Assembly: GCF_030412915.1 (NCBI RefSeq)
Contig: NZ_JAUHJR010000005.1
Span: 124,001-188,000, forward strand
Direction of reading: 5' to 3'
Source of the DNA: Nocardioides abyssi
GTDB lineage: Bacteria; Actinomycetota; Actinomycetes; Propionibacteriales; Nocardioidaceae
Length of the DNA: 64,000 nucleotides
Below the pieces are notes generated by a model. That model was not told the DNA's origin. It saw only the letters and a list, made by a program, of their open reading frames with translations, and did not search any database. This document shows positions 1 to 9,025 of this stretch, one piece after another; position 1 is the first letter of the stretch; each line of letters begins with the position of its first letter. The position numbers and the translations under genes were made by a program.

Positions 1-168
1 GCCGTAGGCGAGCATCTCCTCGGGCATCCGGTGGGCGGAGACGACGTCCGCTTCGTGGGCGATGCCGAACTCCGTGAGGGCCTCGGCGGCGGCCTGCATG
101 GTGGGCCAGTCGGAGTCCGACCCCATGACGATCCCGACGCGGGGGGCCTCGGCTGCGGGGGTGGTCAT
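1..168 (-). CDS. purE: N5-carboxyaminoimidazole ribonucleotide mutase PurE (3' end outside window)
   Basis: PurE moves the carboxylate of N5-CAIR to C4 to give CAIR in de novo purine synthesis, using the product of PurK. The 56 visible N-terminal residues contain [14 protein letters not shown] and [11 protein letters not shown], the nucleotide-binding and carboxylate-shift motifs of class I PurE. The ATG at 168 lies 5 bases after the purK stop codon, so the two genes are one transcription unit and purE is probably translated by reinitiation. The rest of the gene lies beyond base 1. Identification is secure despite truncation by the window edge. Confidence 0.95.
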   Translation of the reverse strand, partial: MTTPAAEAPRVGIVMGSDSDWPTMQAAAEALTEFGIAHEADVVSAHRMPEEMLAYG

Positions 169-173
169 GGTGC

Positions 174-1343
174 TCACTCGCTCTCGTTGCCGAGGTCGCC
201 GCGGAACCAGGCGGCGGCGTGCCGCGCCCGCTCCAGGCAGTCCTCGAGGTCGTCTCCGTAGGCGTTGACGTGGCCGACCTTGCGGCCCGGTCGCAGCTCC
301 TTGCCGTACAGGTGCACCCGCAGGTGCGGGTCGCGCGCCATCGCGTGCGGGAAGCCGTCGTACAACCGCCCCACCGAGGGGTTCGGCCCGCCGAGAATGT
401 TGACCATCACCGTCCAGCGCGCGCGGGGCGCGGGCGAGCCGAGCGGGAGGTCCATGACCGCACGCAGGTGGTTCTCGAACTGGCTGGTGACCGCGCCGTC
501 CTGGGTCCAGTGGCCGGTGTTGTGCGGGCGCATCGCGAGCTCGTTGACGAGCACCCGCCCGTCGGTGGTCTCGAAGAGCTCGACGGCCAGCACGCCGGTG
601 ACGCCGAGCTCGCCGGCGATCCGCAGCGCGACCTGCTGGGCCGACGCGGCCAGGTCGGGGTCGAGGTCGGGCGCCGGGGCGACGACCTCGTGGCAGATGC
701 CGTCACGCTGGGTGCTGGCCACGACCGGGTACGCCGCCGCCTGACCGCTCGGCGAGCGCGCCACCAGCGCGGAGAGCTCCCGGCGGAAGTCGACCCGCTC
801 CTCGGCGAGGATGCGCACGCCGGCCTCGCGGGCGGCCGCGAACGCCTCGGCGCAGGTGTCGCGCCAGTCGTCGCCGTCGACGAACCAGACGCCCTTGCCG
901 TCGTACCCGCCGCGCGTGGTCTTCAGGACGCAGGGCAGCCCGAACGCCTCGACGTCGGCGGCCTCGGTGACGATCGCGTTGCGGGGGCACGGCACGCCGA
1001 GCTCGGCGAGCCGCTCGCGCATGACGCCCTTGTCCTGGGCATGGACGAGCGCGTCGGGGCCGGGCCGCACGGCGATCCCGTCGGCCTCGAGGGCGTGCAG
1101 GTGCTCGGTCGGCACGTGCTCGTGGTCGAAGGTGACGACCGAGCAGCCGGCGGTGACCTCGCGCAGCGTGGCGAGGTCACGGTGGTCACCGACGACCTGG
1201 TCGGGGATCACCTGGGCGGCCGAGACGCCCTCGGCCTCGGCGAGCAGCCGCAGCGGCAGGCCGAGCGCGATCGCGGGCTGGGCCATCATCCGGGCGAGCT
1301 GGCCACCGCCGACGACGGCCAACGTGGGAGCGAGCTCGGGCAC
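174..1343 (-). CDS. purK: 5-(carboxyamino)imidazole ribonucleotide synthase PurK
   Basis: PurK is an ATP-grasp enzyme that carboxylates AIR with bicarbonate and ATP to N5-CAIR, the substrate of PurE encoded just downstream. The 389-residue product has the N-terminal Rossmann motif [11 protein letters not shown], an ATP-grasp core ([13 protein letters not shown] around residues 140-155) and a C-terminal [13 protein letters not shown] segment typical of the family. Length is normal. The GTG start at 1343 is supported by TAGGGT six bases upstream, suggesting a leaderless mRNA. It is the first gene of a purK-purE operon. Confidence 0.96.
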   Translation of the reverse strand: MPELAPTLAVVGGGQLARMMAQPAIALGLPLRLLAEAEGVSAAQVIPDQVVGDHRDLATLREVTAGCSVVTFDHEHVPTEHLHALEADGIAVRPGPDALVHAQDKGVMRERLAELGVPCPRNAIVTEAADVEAFGLPCVLKTTRGGYDGKGVWFVDGDDWRDTCAEAFAAAREAGVRILAEERVDFRRELSALVARSPSGQAAAYPVVASTQRDGICHEVVAPAPDLDPDLAASAQQVALRIAGELGVTGVLAVELFETTDGRVLVNELAMRPHNTGHWTQDGAVTSQFENHLRAVMDLPLGSPAPRARWTVMVNILGGPNPSVGRLYDGFPHAMARDPHLRVHLYGKELRPGRKVGHVNAYGDDLEDCLERARHAAAWFRGDLGNESE

Positions 1344-1349
1344 GTCGGA

Positions 1350-1355
1350 ACCCTA
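1350..1355 (-). promoter_or_regulatory. Probable -10 box of a leaderless purK promoter
   Basis: Read on the minus strand this is TAGGGT, followed by TCCGAC and the purK GTG. The 6-base spacing places the transcription start at the start codon. No clear -35 element was recognised. Confidence 0.5.
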
Positions 1356-1408
1356 GAGCAGACCGGTCCGAGCCCCCGCGGGCGGTCGGGCCGGCGCCGG
1401 CCTGGCGG

Positions 1409-1780
1409 TCAGGCGGGCGGCTGGACCTCGAACCGCAGGCCCTTGCCGCGGATCGTCGTGATCAGGTGCGGGTGCCGGCTGTTGTCGCCGAGCTTGCGCC
1501 GCACCCAGCCGAGGTGGACGTCGATGGTCTTCGACGACGTCCAGAAGGTCGTGTGCCACACGTCGCGCATCAGCTCGTCGCGAGTCACGATCTCGCCGGC
1601 CCGGGAGATCAGGGCCATGACGAGGTCGAACTCCTTGCGGGACAGGACGATCTCCTCCTGACCACGCCACGCGCGGCGGCTGTCGGGATCGACACGGACG
1701 TCCTGCACCTCGAACACACCACCACCGTAGGCGGCGCCGCCGCCGGACCGGGGGGAAACGCCTGAACCGGCCAGTGACAA
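1409..1780 (-). CDS. Stand-alone OmpR/PhoB-type winged-helix DNA-binding protein
   Basis: The 123-residue product is almost entirely one winged-helix domain of the OmpR/PhoB effector class: LSRKEFDLVMAL, the recognition region around RDELMRDVW, IDVHLGWVRRKLGD and the wing TIRGKGLRFEV. No receiver domain precedes it, so it cannot be a standard phosphorelay output, and the DNA target is unknown. The frame opens at a TTG at 1780, but AGGAAG abuts that codon; a GTG at 1717 (giving VFEVQDV) fits the domain boundary better and may be the real start. It lies between purK and the cyclase gene, on the same strand. Confidence 0.82.
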   Translation of the reverse strand: MSLAGSGVSPRSGGGAAYGGGVFEVQDVRVDPDSRRAWRGQEEIVLSRKEFDLVMALISRAGEIVTRDELMRDVWHTTFWTSSKTIDVHLGWVRRKLGDNSRHPHLITTIRGKGLRFEVQPPA

Positions 1781-1789
1781 CTTCCTGCC

Positions 1790-1819
1790 ACCGGAGTCAC
1801 CCGGACGGGTGAGACCGGT
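1790..1819 (-). terminator. Hairpin terminator after the adenylate cyclase gene
   Basis: ACCGG (1790-1794) pairs with CCGGT (1815-1819) and TCACCC (1797-1802) with GGGTGA (1807-1812). An AG/GA internal loop, able to form tandem G-A pairs, separates the stems, and GGAC is the loop. It starts one base beyond the cyclase stop codon. There is no long T tract, as is common for actinobacterial hairpin terminators. Confidence 0.6.
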
Positions 1820-1820
1820 C

Positions 1821-2813
1821 TTAGTGTCTCCGGACGGCCAACGGCTCGACGATGCCGAACCCGCGCACGGGTCGGCCGGGCAGCCGACGGGTCTCGAACT
1901 GGTCCGACGGCAGCAGTTCGGCGGTCGTCGCGTCGATGATGATCCGGTTGCGCCGAGCGACGGCGGTCAGCCGCGCGGCCATGTTGACCGGCGGGCCGAA
2001 GACGTCGCCGAGGCGCATGACCACCGAGCCGGTGGCCAGCCCGACGCGGACGTCGGGCATCCGCTGGTCGCGGCCGATGACGTTGATGATCCCCTCGGCG
2101 GTGTCGTAGGCGCGGACGGGGTCGTCGTTGACGAAGAGCACCGAGTCGCCGATCGACTTGATGACCCGGCCGCGCTGGATGGCGACCACGTCGGCGCACC
2201 GCGACTCGAAGAGCTCGACGAGGTCGCCGATGCGCTCCTCCGTCAGCTGGTTGGACAACGCGGTGAACGACACGATGTCGGCGAAGCCCACCGACAGCGT
2301 CGTGGTGTGCAGGTCCTCCTCGTCGGCGCCGAGGGCCTCGATCCGGGCCACCGCCGCCGCGAGGTGCCGGCGCCACGCGTAGATGAGCAGCTCCTCGAAG
2401 GGCTGCCCGAAGTGCTCGAGGAACCGCCGCGCCGACCCCGCGCGGGTGCCGGTGGCGTCGGCGCCGAGCTCGAGCTCGTCGATGCGGTTGACCATCGCCG
2501 CGACCTCCCAGTCGGCGAGGCGCGCCATGTTCTGCCCCACCGCCCGGGTGATGTTGACGGCCAGGTCGAGGTCGAAGAGCCCGGCGCGGATGCCCTCGAC
2601 GAGCGTCCCGAGCGCCCGCAGGTCCGAGGGCGTGTACGCCGCCTCGTCGCCGCTCTCGGGGAAGCCGAGCGCGCGCCACAGCCGCCGGGTCTCGTCGAGC
2701 CCGATGCCGGCCGCCACGGCGACCTCGTCAGCGCTGTAGACCGGGTCCTCGCCGAGGATGGTCCGGTGCAGCTCCTCCTCGGGCTCCGGTGTGCCGGGGG
2801 TCAGGTCAGGCAC
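1821..2813 (-). CDS. Class III adenylate cyclase with N-terminal regulatory domain
   Basis: The protein probably converts ATP to cAMP. The C-terminal half (about 170-330) is a class III cyclase homology domain with all expected residues: metal Asp179 (GFADIVSFT) and Asp223 (SIGDSV), adenine-specifying Lys219 and Asp270 (RLGDVFG), and transition-state Asn277 and Arg281 (VNMAAR). Residues 20-165 resemble the helical autoinhibitory module of the Rv1264 type, where activity responds to pH; that similarity is inferred from pattern only. No membrane segment is seen. The GTG start overlaps the upstream PH-domain gene by 8 bases (GTGCCTGA), so translation is coupled and the cyclase may work at the membrane with it. 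Confidence 0.9.
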   Translation of the reverse strand: MPDLTPGTPEPEEELHRTILGEDPVYSADEVAVAAGIGLDETRRLWRALGFPESGDEAAYTPSDLRALGTLVEGIRAGLFDLDLAVNITRAVGQNMARLADWEVAAMVNRIDELELGADATGTRAGSARRFLEHFGQPFEELLIYAWRRHLAAAVARIEALGADEEDLHTTTLSVGFADIVSFTALSNQLTEERIGDLVELFESRCADVVAIQRGRVIKSIGDSVLFVNDDPVRAYDTAEGIINVIGRDQRMPDVRVGLATGSVVMRLGDVFGPPVNMAARLTAVARRNRIIIDATTAELLPSDQFETRRLPGRPVRGFGIVEPLAVRRH

Positions 2814-3315
2814 CTTCGTCCCGACGCTCCGAGCGCGGGTCGTGCAGGCGGTGCAGCATGTCGTTGAGCTGGCGCTGCACCTCCTCCACGCGCGGGATGT
2901 CGGGCAGCTTGACCTGCCCGTGGGTGCTGGCGTCGCTGATGACGAGGGTGCCGCAGCCGAGCATCCGGTCGGTGAGGTGCAGCTCGATCGCGACGTCGCT
3001 GATCCGCGAGAGCGGGATGTCGTGGCCGCGGCGGGTCAGCACGCCGGTGCGGGTGACGAGCCGGCGGTCGGTGAAGGTGTAGGTCGCGGTCGACCAGACC
3101 AGGAACGGCCACACGACGTACCGCACCAGCACGATCGCGGCGACGCCCCAGACGAACCACGTGACGTAGCGCTGGTCGGCGAGCACCTGGACGGCCACGG
3201 CGGCGGCGATCGTCAGGACCAGCACCAGCAGCGGCACCAGGAGCGCCTTGACGTGCGTGCGCGTGCTGACGACGACGGACTCCCCGTCGCTCAGCAGCTT
3301 CTGCGAGATGGCCAC
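2806..3315 (-). CDS. Membrane-anchored bacterial PH-domain protein
   Basis: The 169-residue product has two hydrophobic segments (about residues 22-45 and 51-75) followed by a bacterial PH (bPH2/DUF304-like) domain with the family pattern YTFTDRRLVTRTGVLTRRGHDIPLSRISDV. A similar small membrane PH protein sits beside birA in mycobacteria (Rv3278c, from memory). Biochemical function is unknown. The GTG start at 3315 has CATGAT six bases upstream. Its 3' end overlaps the cyclase start, which suggests a functional pair, for example a membrane platform for the cyclase. Confidence 0.86.
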   Translation of the reverse strand: MAISQKLLSDGESVVVSTRTHVKALLVPLLVLVLTIAAAVAVQVLADQRYVTWFVWGVAAIVLVRYVVWPFLVWSTATYTFTDRRLVTRTGVLTRRGHDIPLSRISDVAIELHLTDRMLGCGTLVISDASTHGQVKLPDIPRVEEVQRQLNDMLHRLHDPRSERRDEGA

Positions 3316-3334
3316 GGCCGGATCATGTCACCGA

Positions 3335-4177
3335 TCAGGACGCGCCGTGCCCGTCCGCGGCCCGGACGTGGACGACGTCGCCGGCGCCCACGGCGACCTG
3401 GCGCTCCGGGCCGGCGACCACGAGGTGGCCCGAGGGGTCGATCGCGGTGGCCATGCCGGTCAGCACCGAGCCGTCGGGGAGGTCGACGCGCACCTCGCGC
3501 CCCACGGTGACGCAGGCGTCGGCGTACGACTCGGCCAGCCGCATGCCGGCCAGGTCGCCGCCGGCCTGCCACGCGTCGTACGACTCGCGCAGGGAGGCCA
3601 GCACGTCGACCAGGAGTGCGGTCCGGTCCGGCACCGCTCCCCCGTCGGCCTCGATGGCCAGCGACGTGGCGGTCGGGACGGGCAGCTCGTCGGCGCCGAG
3701 CCCCACGTTGATGCCGATCCCCACGACCGCACAGGGGCCCTGGTCGGTCTCGATCCGCTCGACGAGGATGCCGGCGACCTTGCGGTCGCCGATGAGCACG
3801 TCGTTGGGCCACTTCACGCCCGCACGGAAGCCGGCGGCCTTGAGCGCCTTGTCCACCGCGTAGCCCGCGAGCAGCGGGAGCCACGGCCAGCTGCGCGTCG
3901 GCGCCGTCGGGCGCAGCAGCACCGAGAAGGTCAGCGCCGAGCGCGGCGGTGTCTCCCAGGTCCGGTCGAGCCGGCCGCGCCCCGCGGTCTGGTGCTCGGT
4001 GACGACGACGAGGCCCTCCGGCGCACCGGCGCGGGCGCGCTCCACGACCAGGGCGTTGGTCGACGGCGCCTGCGCCACCACCTCGACCGAGACCCCCGGC
4101 ACGAGGTCGGGGCTCAGGCCGGAGAGGACGGTCTCGTCAAGGGATGGGCGCTCGGCCGAGGTCGCGGTCACGGGCAC
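3335..4177 (-). CDS. birA: Biotin--[acetyl-CoA-carboxylase] ligase BirA (class I, no HTH)
   Basis: BirA activates biotin as biotinyl-AMP and transfers it to the AMKM lysine of carrier domains. Key motifs are GRGRLDRTW (biotinyl-AMP loop), KWPNDVL and KVAGILVE, with a small C-terminal SH3-like domain. At 280 residues it lacks the N-terminal repressor HTH of E. coli BirA. Its targets are likely the carboxylase alpha chain at 18.1 kb and pyruvate carboxylase at 23.2 kb. It is divergent from the beta-subunit gene at 4240. A second GTG at 4171, seven bases after CAATGT, may be the true start. Confidence 0.95.
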   Translation of the reverse strand: MPVTATSAERPSLDETVLSGLSPDLVPGVSVEVVAQAPSTNALVVERARAGAPEGLVVVTEHQTAGRGRLDRTWETPPRSALTFSVLLRPTAPTRSWPWLPLLAGYAVDKALKAAGFRAGVKWPNDVLIGDRKVAGILVERIETDQGPCAVVGIGINVGLGADELPVPTATSLAIEADGGAVPDRTALLVDVLASLRESYDAWQAGGDLAGMRLAESYADACVTVGREVRVDLPDGSVLTGMATAIDPSGHLVVAGPERQVAVGAGDVVHVRAADGHGAS

Positions 4178-4239
4178 TACATTGACCCACGCCCCAACCC
4201 AGACGCCAGCACCGACGCCGACGAGGAGACGTCCCGAAC

Positions 4240-5886
4240 GTGAGCGCAGAGAGCACCGAACGTCCCGGACAGGGGACCGACGTCCCCGCGGACATCGACC
4301 TGCACACGACGGCCGGCAAGCTGGCCGACCTCGACCGCCGCCTGGAGGAGGCGGTGCACGCGGGCTCCGCCAAGGCCATCGAGAAGCAGCACGCCAAGGG
4401 CCGCCAGACCGCTCGCGAGCGCATCGAGATGCTCTTCGACGAGGGCTCGTTCGTCGAGCTCGACGAGCTGGCGCGGCACCGCAGCACGGCGTTCGGCCTG
4501 GAGAAGAACCGTCCCTACGGCGACGGCGTCATCACCGGCTACGGCACCATCGACGGCCGCCAGGTCTGCGTCTTCTCCCAGGACTTCACCGTCTTCGGCG
4601 GCTCGCTGGGCGAGGTCTACGGCGAGAAGATCACCAAGGTCATGGACCTCGCGATCAAGACCGGCTGCCCGATCATCGGCATCAACGAGGGCGCCGGCGC
4701 CCGCATCCAGGAGGGTGTGGTCTCGCTCGGCCTGTACGGCGAGATCTTCCGCCGCAACGTCCACGCCTCGGGCGTCATCCCGCAGATCTCGATGATCATG
4801 GGCAACTGCGCCGGCGGGCACGTCTACTCCCCCGCGGTCACCGACTTCACGATCATGGTCGACCAGACCTCGGCGATGTTCATCACCGGCCCCGACGTCA
4901 TCAAGACCGTCACCGGCGAGGACGTCTCGATGGAGGACCTCGGCGGCGCGCGGACGCACAACACCAAGTCCGGCAACGCCCACTACATGGCCTCCGACGA
5001 GGAGGACGCGATCGAGTACGTCAAGGCGCTGCTCTCGTTCCTCCCGCAGAACAACCTCGACGAGCCCCCGGCGTACGACGAGGTCGCCGACCTCGAGGTC
5101 AACGACTCCGACCGGGCGCTCGACACGATCATCCCGGACTCGCCGAACCAGCCCTACGACATGCACGACGTCATCCGCGCCGTCGTGGACCCTGATGCTG
5201 ACGGGGTGGGGGACTTCGTCGAGGTGATGGAGCTCTTCGCGCCGAACCTGATCATCGGCTACGGCCGGGTCGAGGGCCGCCCCGTCGGCGTCGTCGCCAA
5301 CCAGCCGATGCAGTTCGCCGGCACCCTCGACATCGACGCCTCGGAGAAGGCCGCCCGCTTCGTGCGGACCTGCGACGCCTTCAACATCCCGGTGCTGACC
5401 TTCGTCGACGTCCCGGGCTTCCTCCCCGGCACCGACCAGGAGTGGAACGGCATCATCCGCCGCGGCGCGAAGCTGATCTACGCCTACGCCGAGGCCACCG
5501 TCCCGCTCGTCACCGTCATCACCCGCAAGGCCTACGGCGGCGCCTACGACGTCATGGGCTCCAAGCACCTCGGCGCCGACATCAACGTCGCCTGGCCGAC
5601 CGCCCAGATCGCCGTCATGGGCGCGCAGGGCGCGGCCAACATCGTGCACCGCAAGACGCTCGCGCAGGTCGAGGCCGAGGGCGGCGACGTCGAGGCCAAG
5701 CGCGCCGAGCTGATCGACGAGTACGAGACCACGCTGGCCAACCCCTACATCGCCGCCGAGCGCGGGTACGTCGACGCGGTCATCCAGCCGCACGAGACCC
5801 GCTCCGAGGTCGTCCGGGCGCTGCGGCTGCTGCGCTCCAAGCGGGCGAGCCTGCCGCCGAAGAAGCACGGGAACATCCCGCTCTGA
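4240..5886 (+). CDS. Acyl-CoA carboxylase beta subunit (propionyl-CoA type, PccB/AccD5-like)
   Basis: This is the carboxyltransferase subunit that moves CO2 from biotin to acyl-CoA. The 548 residues show the two crotonase-fold halves: [13 protein letters not shown] and [12 protein letters not shown] in the N half, [14 protein letters not shown] and [18 protein letters not shown] in the C half. Asp437 in GGAYDVM occupies the position that in Streptomyces PccB (Asp422) favours propionyl-CoA, so methylmalonyl-CoA is the expected product; this is inference. A GAGGAGAC ribosome-binding site precedes the GTG at 4240. The stop overlaps the epsilon-subunit start (TGATG). The biotin-carboxylase/carrier subunit is probably the gene at 18132. 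Confidence 0.95.
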   Translation: MSAESTERPGQGTDVPADIDLHTTAGKLADLDRRLEEAVHAGSAKAIEKQHAKGRQTARERIEMLFDEGSFVELDELARHRSTAFGLEKNRPYGDGVITGYGTIDGRQVCVFSQDFTVFGGSLGEVYGEKITKVMDLAIKTGCPIIGINEGAGARIQEGVVSLGLYGEIFRRNVHASGVIPQISMIMGNCAGGHVYSPAVTDFTIMVDQTSAMFITGPDVIKTVTGEDVSMEDLGGARTHNTKSGNAHYMASDEEDAIEYVKALLSFLPQNNLDEPPAYDEVADLEVNDSDRALDTIIPDSPNQPYDMHDVIRAVVDPDADGVGDFVEVMELFAPNLIIGYGRVEGRPVGVVANQPMQFAGTLDIDASEKAARFVRTCDAFNIPVLTFVDVPGFLPGTDQEWNGIIRRGAKLIYAYAEATVPLVTVITRKAYGGAYDVMGSKHLGADINVAWPTAQIAVMGAQGAANIVHRKTLAQVEAEGGDVEAKRAELIDEYETTLANPYIAAERGYVDAVIQPHETRSEVVRALRLLRSKRASLPPKKHGNIPL

Positions 5887-6158
5887 TGGGCGCCGACGAG
5901 ACCCCCGGCCAGCAGCCCGGCCAGCAGCCCGGGGAGACCGCTGCCGAGCAGGAGCCCGCCCGGCCCCTGCTGCGGGTGGTCAGCCCGCACGCCACGCCGG
6001 AGGAGGTCGCGGCCCTCGTGGCCGTCCTCTCCGCGATGGGCGGCGGTGAGGCACCGGCCCGTGCCCCGCGGCCGGAGTGGAGCGCCCCGCACCGCCTGGT
6101 GCGGCGCACGTTCCCGCACGGCCCGGGCGGCTGGCGGGCCAGCGCGCTGCCGCGCTGA
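5886..6158 (+). CDS. Acyl-CoA carboxylase epsilon subunit
   Basis: The 90-residue protein overlaps the beta-subunit stop by one base (TGATG), so it is translationally coupled. It has a Gln/Pro/Glu-rich N-terminus (about 1-27) and the short conserved core LLRVVSPHATPEEVAALVAVLSA, ending WRASALPR, which is typical of actinobacterial AccE/PccE small subunits. These stabilise the alpha-beta holoenzyme and raise activity. The family is poorly conserved at sequence level, so context carries much of the weight. Confidence 0.88.
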   Translation: MGADETPGQQPGQQPGETAAEQEPARPLLRVVSPHATPEEVAALVAVLSAMGGGEAPARAPRPEWSAPHRLVRRTFPHGPGGWRASALPR

Positions 6159-6310
6159 GCCCGAGTTCCCCATTCGTCCACGGCGCCGGCGCACGTCGGC
6201 GAGAATCCTTGCGGGGAAGTTGAGGTTCGCGGTGCCACCCCTTGAGGTGGGGCTCGCAGACTCGGTGCAGAGACGACGACCGGGTCGGTGACCACCACGG
6301 CACCGCACCA

Positions 6311-7825
6311 ATGATGGGACGACAGCGCGTGGACGCGAACAACATGGGGCAGCAGGACGGGACCTGGCTCGCAGCCGGCACCGCACCCGGGATCGACGAC
6401 CCACGCTACGTGCGGATGCCCGACCCCTCGCTCGAGGCGTACGCCGACCAGTTCCTCGAGGCGGTCGACGAGCTGCCCACGATGCGCCCGACGGTCGGCT
6501 GCGTCATCCCGGCGTACAACGAGGCCGAGACGATCGCCGGCGTGCTGGACTCCCTCCTCCAGCAGACCCGGCTGCCCGACGTCATCCACCTCGTCGTCAA
6601 CAACACCAGCGACGACTCGGTCGAGATCGCCAGCCACTACGCGGGACCGCACACGCGGATGACGCCGACCGGCGAGCAGACGACCGTCATCTACGTCCAC
6701 GACATCGGCAAGAACCCGGACAAGAAGGTCGGCGCGCTCAACTACGGCTACTCCCTCGTCGAGCACATGGACTACCTGCTCGGCGTCGACGGCGACACCA
6801 CCCCGGAGCCGGACGCGATCCAGCACCTGGTCGACGAGATCGCCAGCGACGACCGGATCGGCGGCATCTCCGCGGTCTACTCCATCGACGACTCCGCGCT
6901 CGACGGCTGGATGGCCAAGTTCCTCATCGCCGGCCAGCGCGCGCAGTTCTCGGCGTTCAACATGCAGAACCTGCTCAAGGGCCGCAACATGGCGGTCCTC
7001 GGCGGCCAGTTCTCGATCTTCTCCACCCAGGCGCTGCGCGACGTCATGCGCGACAGCCACCAGCGCACCCCCTGGATCAGCGACTCCGAGGTCGAGGACT
7101 CGCTGCTCTCGCTCCAGATCAAGTCCGCCGGCTACCTCACCAAGATCTCCGCCCGCGCCCGCGCCCACGTCGGCGGCATGACCACCCTCCGCTCGCTGGA
7201 CGCCCAGCAGGTGAAGTGGAACTTCGGTGCCATCGACCTGATGTGGCCCGGCCAGCGCGGCGACACCAAGGGCCAGCCGTTCCACCCCAACCTCCGGCTG
7301 CGCTGGTTCGAGCACCTCTCGATGGTCATCAACATGACCACGCGCGTCATGTTCCTGGTGCTGCTGATCGGCTCGCTCACGATCGACGCGTTCGTCTTCC
7401 AGGCCTGGTGGCTCGTCCCGCCGCTGGCGGCGGTCTGGCTGAACTTCCGGGTGGCGCACTCGATGGAGTTCGCCAACAGACGCGACTACCTCTTCGTGCT
7501 GCTGATCTTCCCCGCCGAGCTCTACATGTTCATCCGGATGGGTCACTTCGTCCGGGCCTGGCTGAAGTTCTTCAGCAAGCAGCAGACCGACAACTGGGCC
7601 GCCCAGGCCAAGGCCGAGCGCGGCAAGGGCGTCGCGTGGATGTACCCGTTCCTCGCCCTCGGCGTCTTCTTCGTCGCCGCCTGGATCACCTGGCTCTACG
7701 TCCCGATCCAGACCACGTCGGACCTGCTCGAGGTCGGCTGGCCGATCCTCGGCGTCATCACCATCGCGCAGACCTTCTGGATGCTCATCAAGGCCTCCAA
7801 GCGCTACCGCGGCTTCAAGGCCTGA
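6311..7825 (+). CDS. Membrane glycosyltransferase, family 2 (processive type)
   Basis: The protein has a cytoplasmic GT-A domain starting PTVGCVIPAYNEAETI, with LLGVDGDTTPEPDA as the DxD metal site, SDSEVEDSLLSL as the acceptor acidic motif, and QQVKW resembling the QxxRW motif of processive GT2 enzymes. Several transmembrane segments follow (about residues 345-385, 400-425 and 440-490). It probably polymerises an exported polysaccharide; the sugar cannot be told. The ATG pair at 6311/6314 is chosen because the domain starts soon after; an upstream in-frame start at 6242 is less likely. No strong ribosome-binding site is seen. The lipoprotein gene downstream may be a partner. Confidence 0.88.
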   Translation: MMGRQRVDANNMGQQDGTWLAAGTAPGIDDPRYVRMPDPSLEAYADQFLEAVDELPTMRPTVGCVIPAYNEAETIAGVLDSLLQQTRLPDVIHLVVNNTSDDSVEIASHYAGPHTRMTPTGEQTTVIYVHDIGKNPDKKVGALNYGYSLVEHMDYLLGVDGDTTPEPDAIQHLVDEIASDDRIGGISAVYSIDDSALDGWMAKFLIAGQRAQFSAFNMQNLLKGRNMAVLGGQFSIFSTQALRDVMRDSHQRTPWISDSEVEDSLLSLQIKSAGYLTKISARARAHVGGMTTLRSLDAQQVKWNFGAIDLMWPGQRGDTKGQPFHPNLRLRWFEHLSMVINMTTRVMFLVLLIGSLTIDAFVFQAWWLVPPLAAVWLNFRVAHSMEFANRRDYLFVLLIFPAELYMFIRMGHFVRAWLKFFSKQQTDNWAAQAKAERGKGVAWMYPFLALGVFFVAAWITWLYVPIQTTSDLLEVGWPILGVITIAQTFWMLIKASKRYRGFKA

Positions 7826-7884
7826 GCGCCGCCGTGAGCACCCCCTCGACCTCCACCCGCACCACTCCTCGGGAGACCACCACC

Positions 7885-8619
7885 ATGCCCGCCACCCGCT
7901 CCCCGCGCCGGCTCCGCACGCTCACCGCGGCCCTCGCCCTCGTCCTCGCCGGCTCGCTGTCGAGCTGCTCGCTGGTCGACGGCCTCGGCGGCGACCCCGA
8001 GCCGGTCGAGGCGGAGAACCCGAGCGCCGCGGCCACCGAGGCGGCGTACGACTCGCAGTTCACCCGCGACGGCACCTTCCAGTCCCACGTCGACATCGAC
8101 GGGATGGACTTCGTCTACACGCTGTGGCCGACCAAGTCGACGCCGCGGACCAACGAGTGGTACCCGAAGGGCAACAAGTTCTTCTCCTTCACCTTCCAGG
8201 TCTACGACCTCGACCGGGCGCTGCGCGACCCGTTCCGCACCAAGCGGAAGGCCTACCTCGGCAACATCAAGGTCACCTCGCGCACCATCACCTCCGACGG
8301 CAGCCCGACCCAGCGGCCCTACAAGCTGAACGCCGAGGCGTCCCGCGTCACCTTCGACCCCGAGGCCGTCACCCACCCCGTCCACGGCATGCTCATCACC
8401 TCGCCCAAGGGCTCCTTCGAGATCCGCAACCAGAAGATCGGCCCGATGTCCGACGACACCCGCGGCCTGGAGCTGACGTTCGTCGCCGAGGTCCACTTCG
8501 AGACCGCCCCCGGCTCCGGCAGGTTCGTCGCCAAGAAGGTCAAGCAGACCGTCCCCATCGCGATCTTCGAGTCCGAGACCCCCACCCAGGTCGCCGAGAT
8601 CCCGATCAACGCCAACTGA
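7885..8619 (+). CDS. Putative lipoprotein, partner of the upstream glycosyltransferase
   Basis: The 244-residue product begins with an Arg-rich stretch and a hydrophobic segment ending LAGSLSSCSL, a lipobox, so it is likely lipid-anchored on the outer face of the membrane. The mature part is soluble and beta-rich in appearance; no known domain was recognised. GGGAGA at 7871 supports the ATG at 7885 over an in-frame GTG at 7834. It lies 59 bases after the glycosyltransferase stop on the same strand, so a role in handling the exported glycan is plausible but unproven. Confidence 0.75.
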   Translation: MPATRSPRRLRTLTAALALVLAGSLSSCSLVDGLGGDPEPVEAENPSAAATEAAYDSQFTRDGTFQSHVDIDGMDFVYTLWPTKSTPRTNEWYPKGNKFFSFTFQVYDLDRALRDPFRTKRKAYLGNIKVTSRTITSDGSPTQRPYKLNAEASRVTFDPEAVTHPVHGMLITSPKGSFEIRNQKIGPMSDDTRGLELTFVAEVHFETAPGSGRFVAKKVKQTVPIAIFESETPTQVAEIPINAN

Positions 8620-8624
8620 CCTCC

Positions 8625-8685
8625 CGCTGGTCGAGCAGCACCTCGCTGGTCGAGCAGCGAGCCCCGGCGAGCGTCGACGAGACCC
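8625..8685 (+). repeat. GGTCGAGCAG...GACGAGACCC intergenic element with duplicated left arm
   Basis: A full element at 8647-8685 runs from TGGTCGAGCAGCGAG to GTCGACGAGACCC. It is preceded by a second copy of its left end: CGCTGGTCGAGCAGC occurs at 8625-8639 and 8644-8658, 19 bases apart. Related elements lie at 10306, 38478 and 38559. Confidence 0.7.
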
Positions 8686-9025
8686 CTGGCAGCCGATCCT
8701 CGGCCTGCGGGCCGTGGGTGGTCGCGGTGGAGGCAGCTATAGGGACGAGGTACGCCGTGGCTCGCGGCCGCTTCCCGGCTCACGCTGGCCGGTCTCGGCT
8801 GGTTGAGGAGGGCCGCCAGGCCCGTCTCGAAACCCGCCGAGAATCTCCTCGGATCGTTGTCCAAATAGTGGTCTGACCTGGGGAAACAGCCCCGCGACTG
8901 TCGGTGGTCACTTCTTGAGTAGACCCATGGCCAAGGACTCCCGACACAGTGCGCACCCGGCGTGCCGTGCGGTCGCGAAGTCCCGGAAGAGGGCGCGCTC
9001 GGCGTGCAGCTCACGCCTGTGGCAG
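8686..9025. other. Intergenic stretch between lipoprotein and HNH genes
   Basis: About 340 bases without a convincing gene. It holds one palindromic element (8801-8834). An in-frame extension of the HNH gene back to 8915 exists, but it encodes a Cys/Arg-rich peptide unlike the DUF222 family. A locally lower-GC stretch at about 8850-8885 may carry the HNH promoter; no clear box was recognised. Confidence 0.5.
8801..8834 (+). repeat. GGTTGAGG...CTCGAAACC palindromic intergenic element
   Basis: Conserved ends GGTTGAGGA and GTCTCGAAACC flank an inner stem GGGCC-GCCA-GGCCC. The same ends with different but still complementary inner stems recur at 27820, 27884 and 37273. Confidence 0.75.

Noticed and set aside
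4177-5868. A 563-codon frame antisense to the carboxylase beta gene
   Set aside because: Low-complexity product without homology features, fully covered by a well-supported gene on the other strand.
6190-6300. Possible riboswitch in the leader of the glycosyltransferase gene
   Set aside because: Only a 5-bp stem (CCACC/GGTGG) was found; no match to cyclic-di-GMP, cyclic-di-AMP or other known riboswitch cores could be recognised.
8915-9025. 37-codon N-terminal extension of the HNH protein
   Set aside because: The extension is Cys/Arg/Ser rich and lies before the normal DUF222 start; ATG 9026 fits the family.
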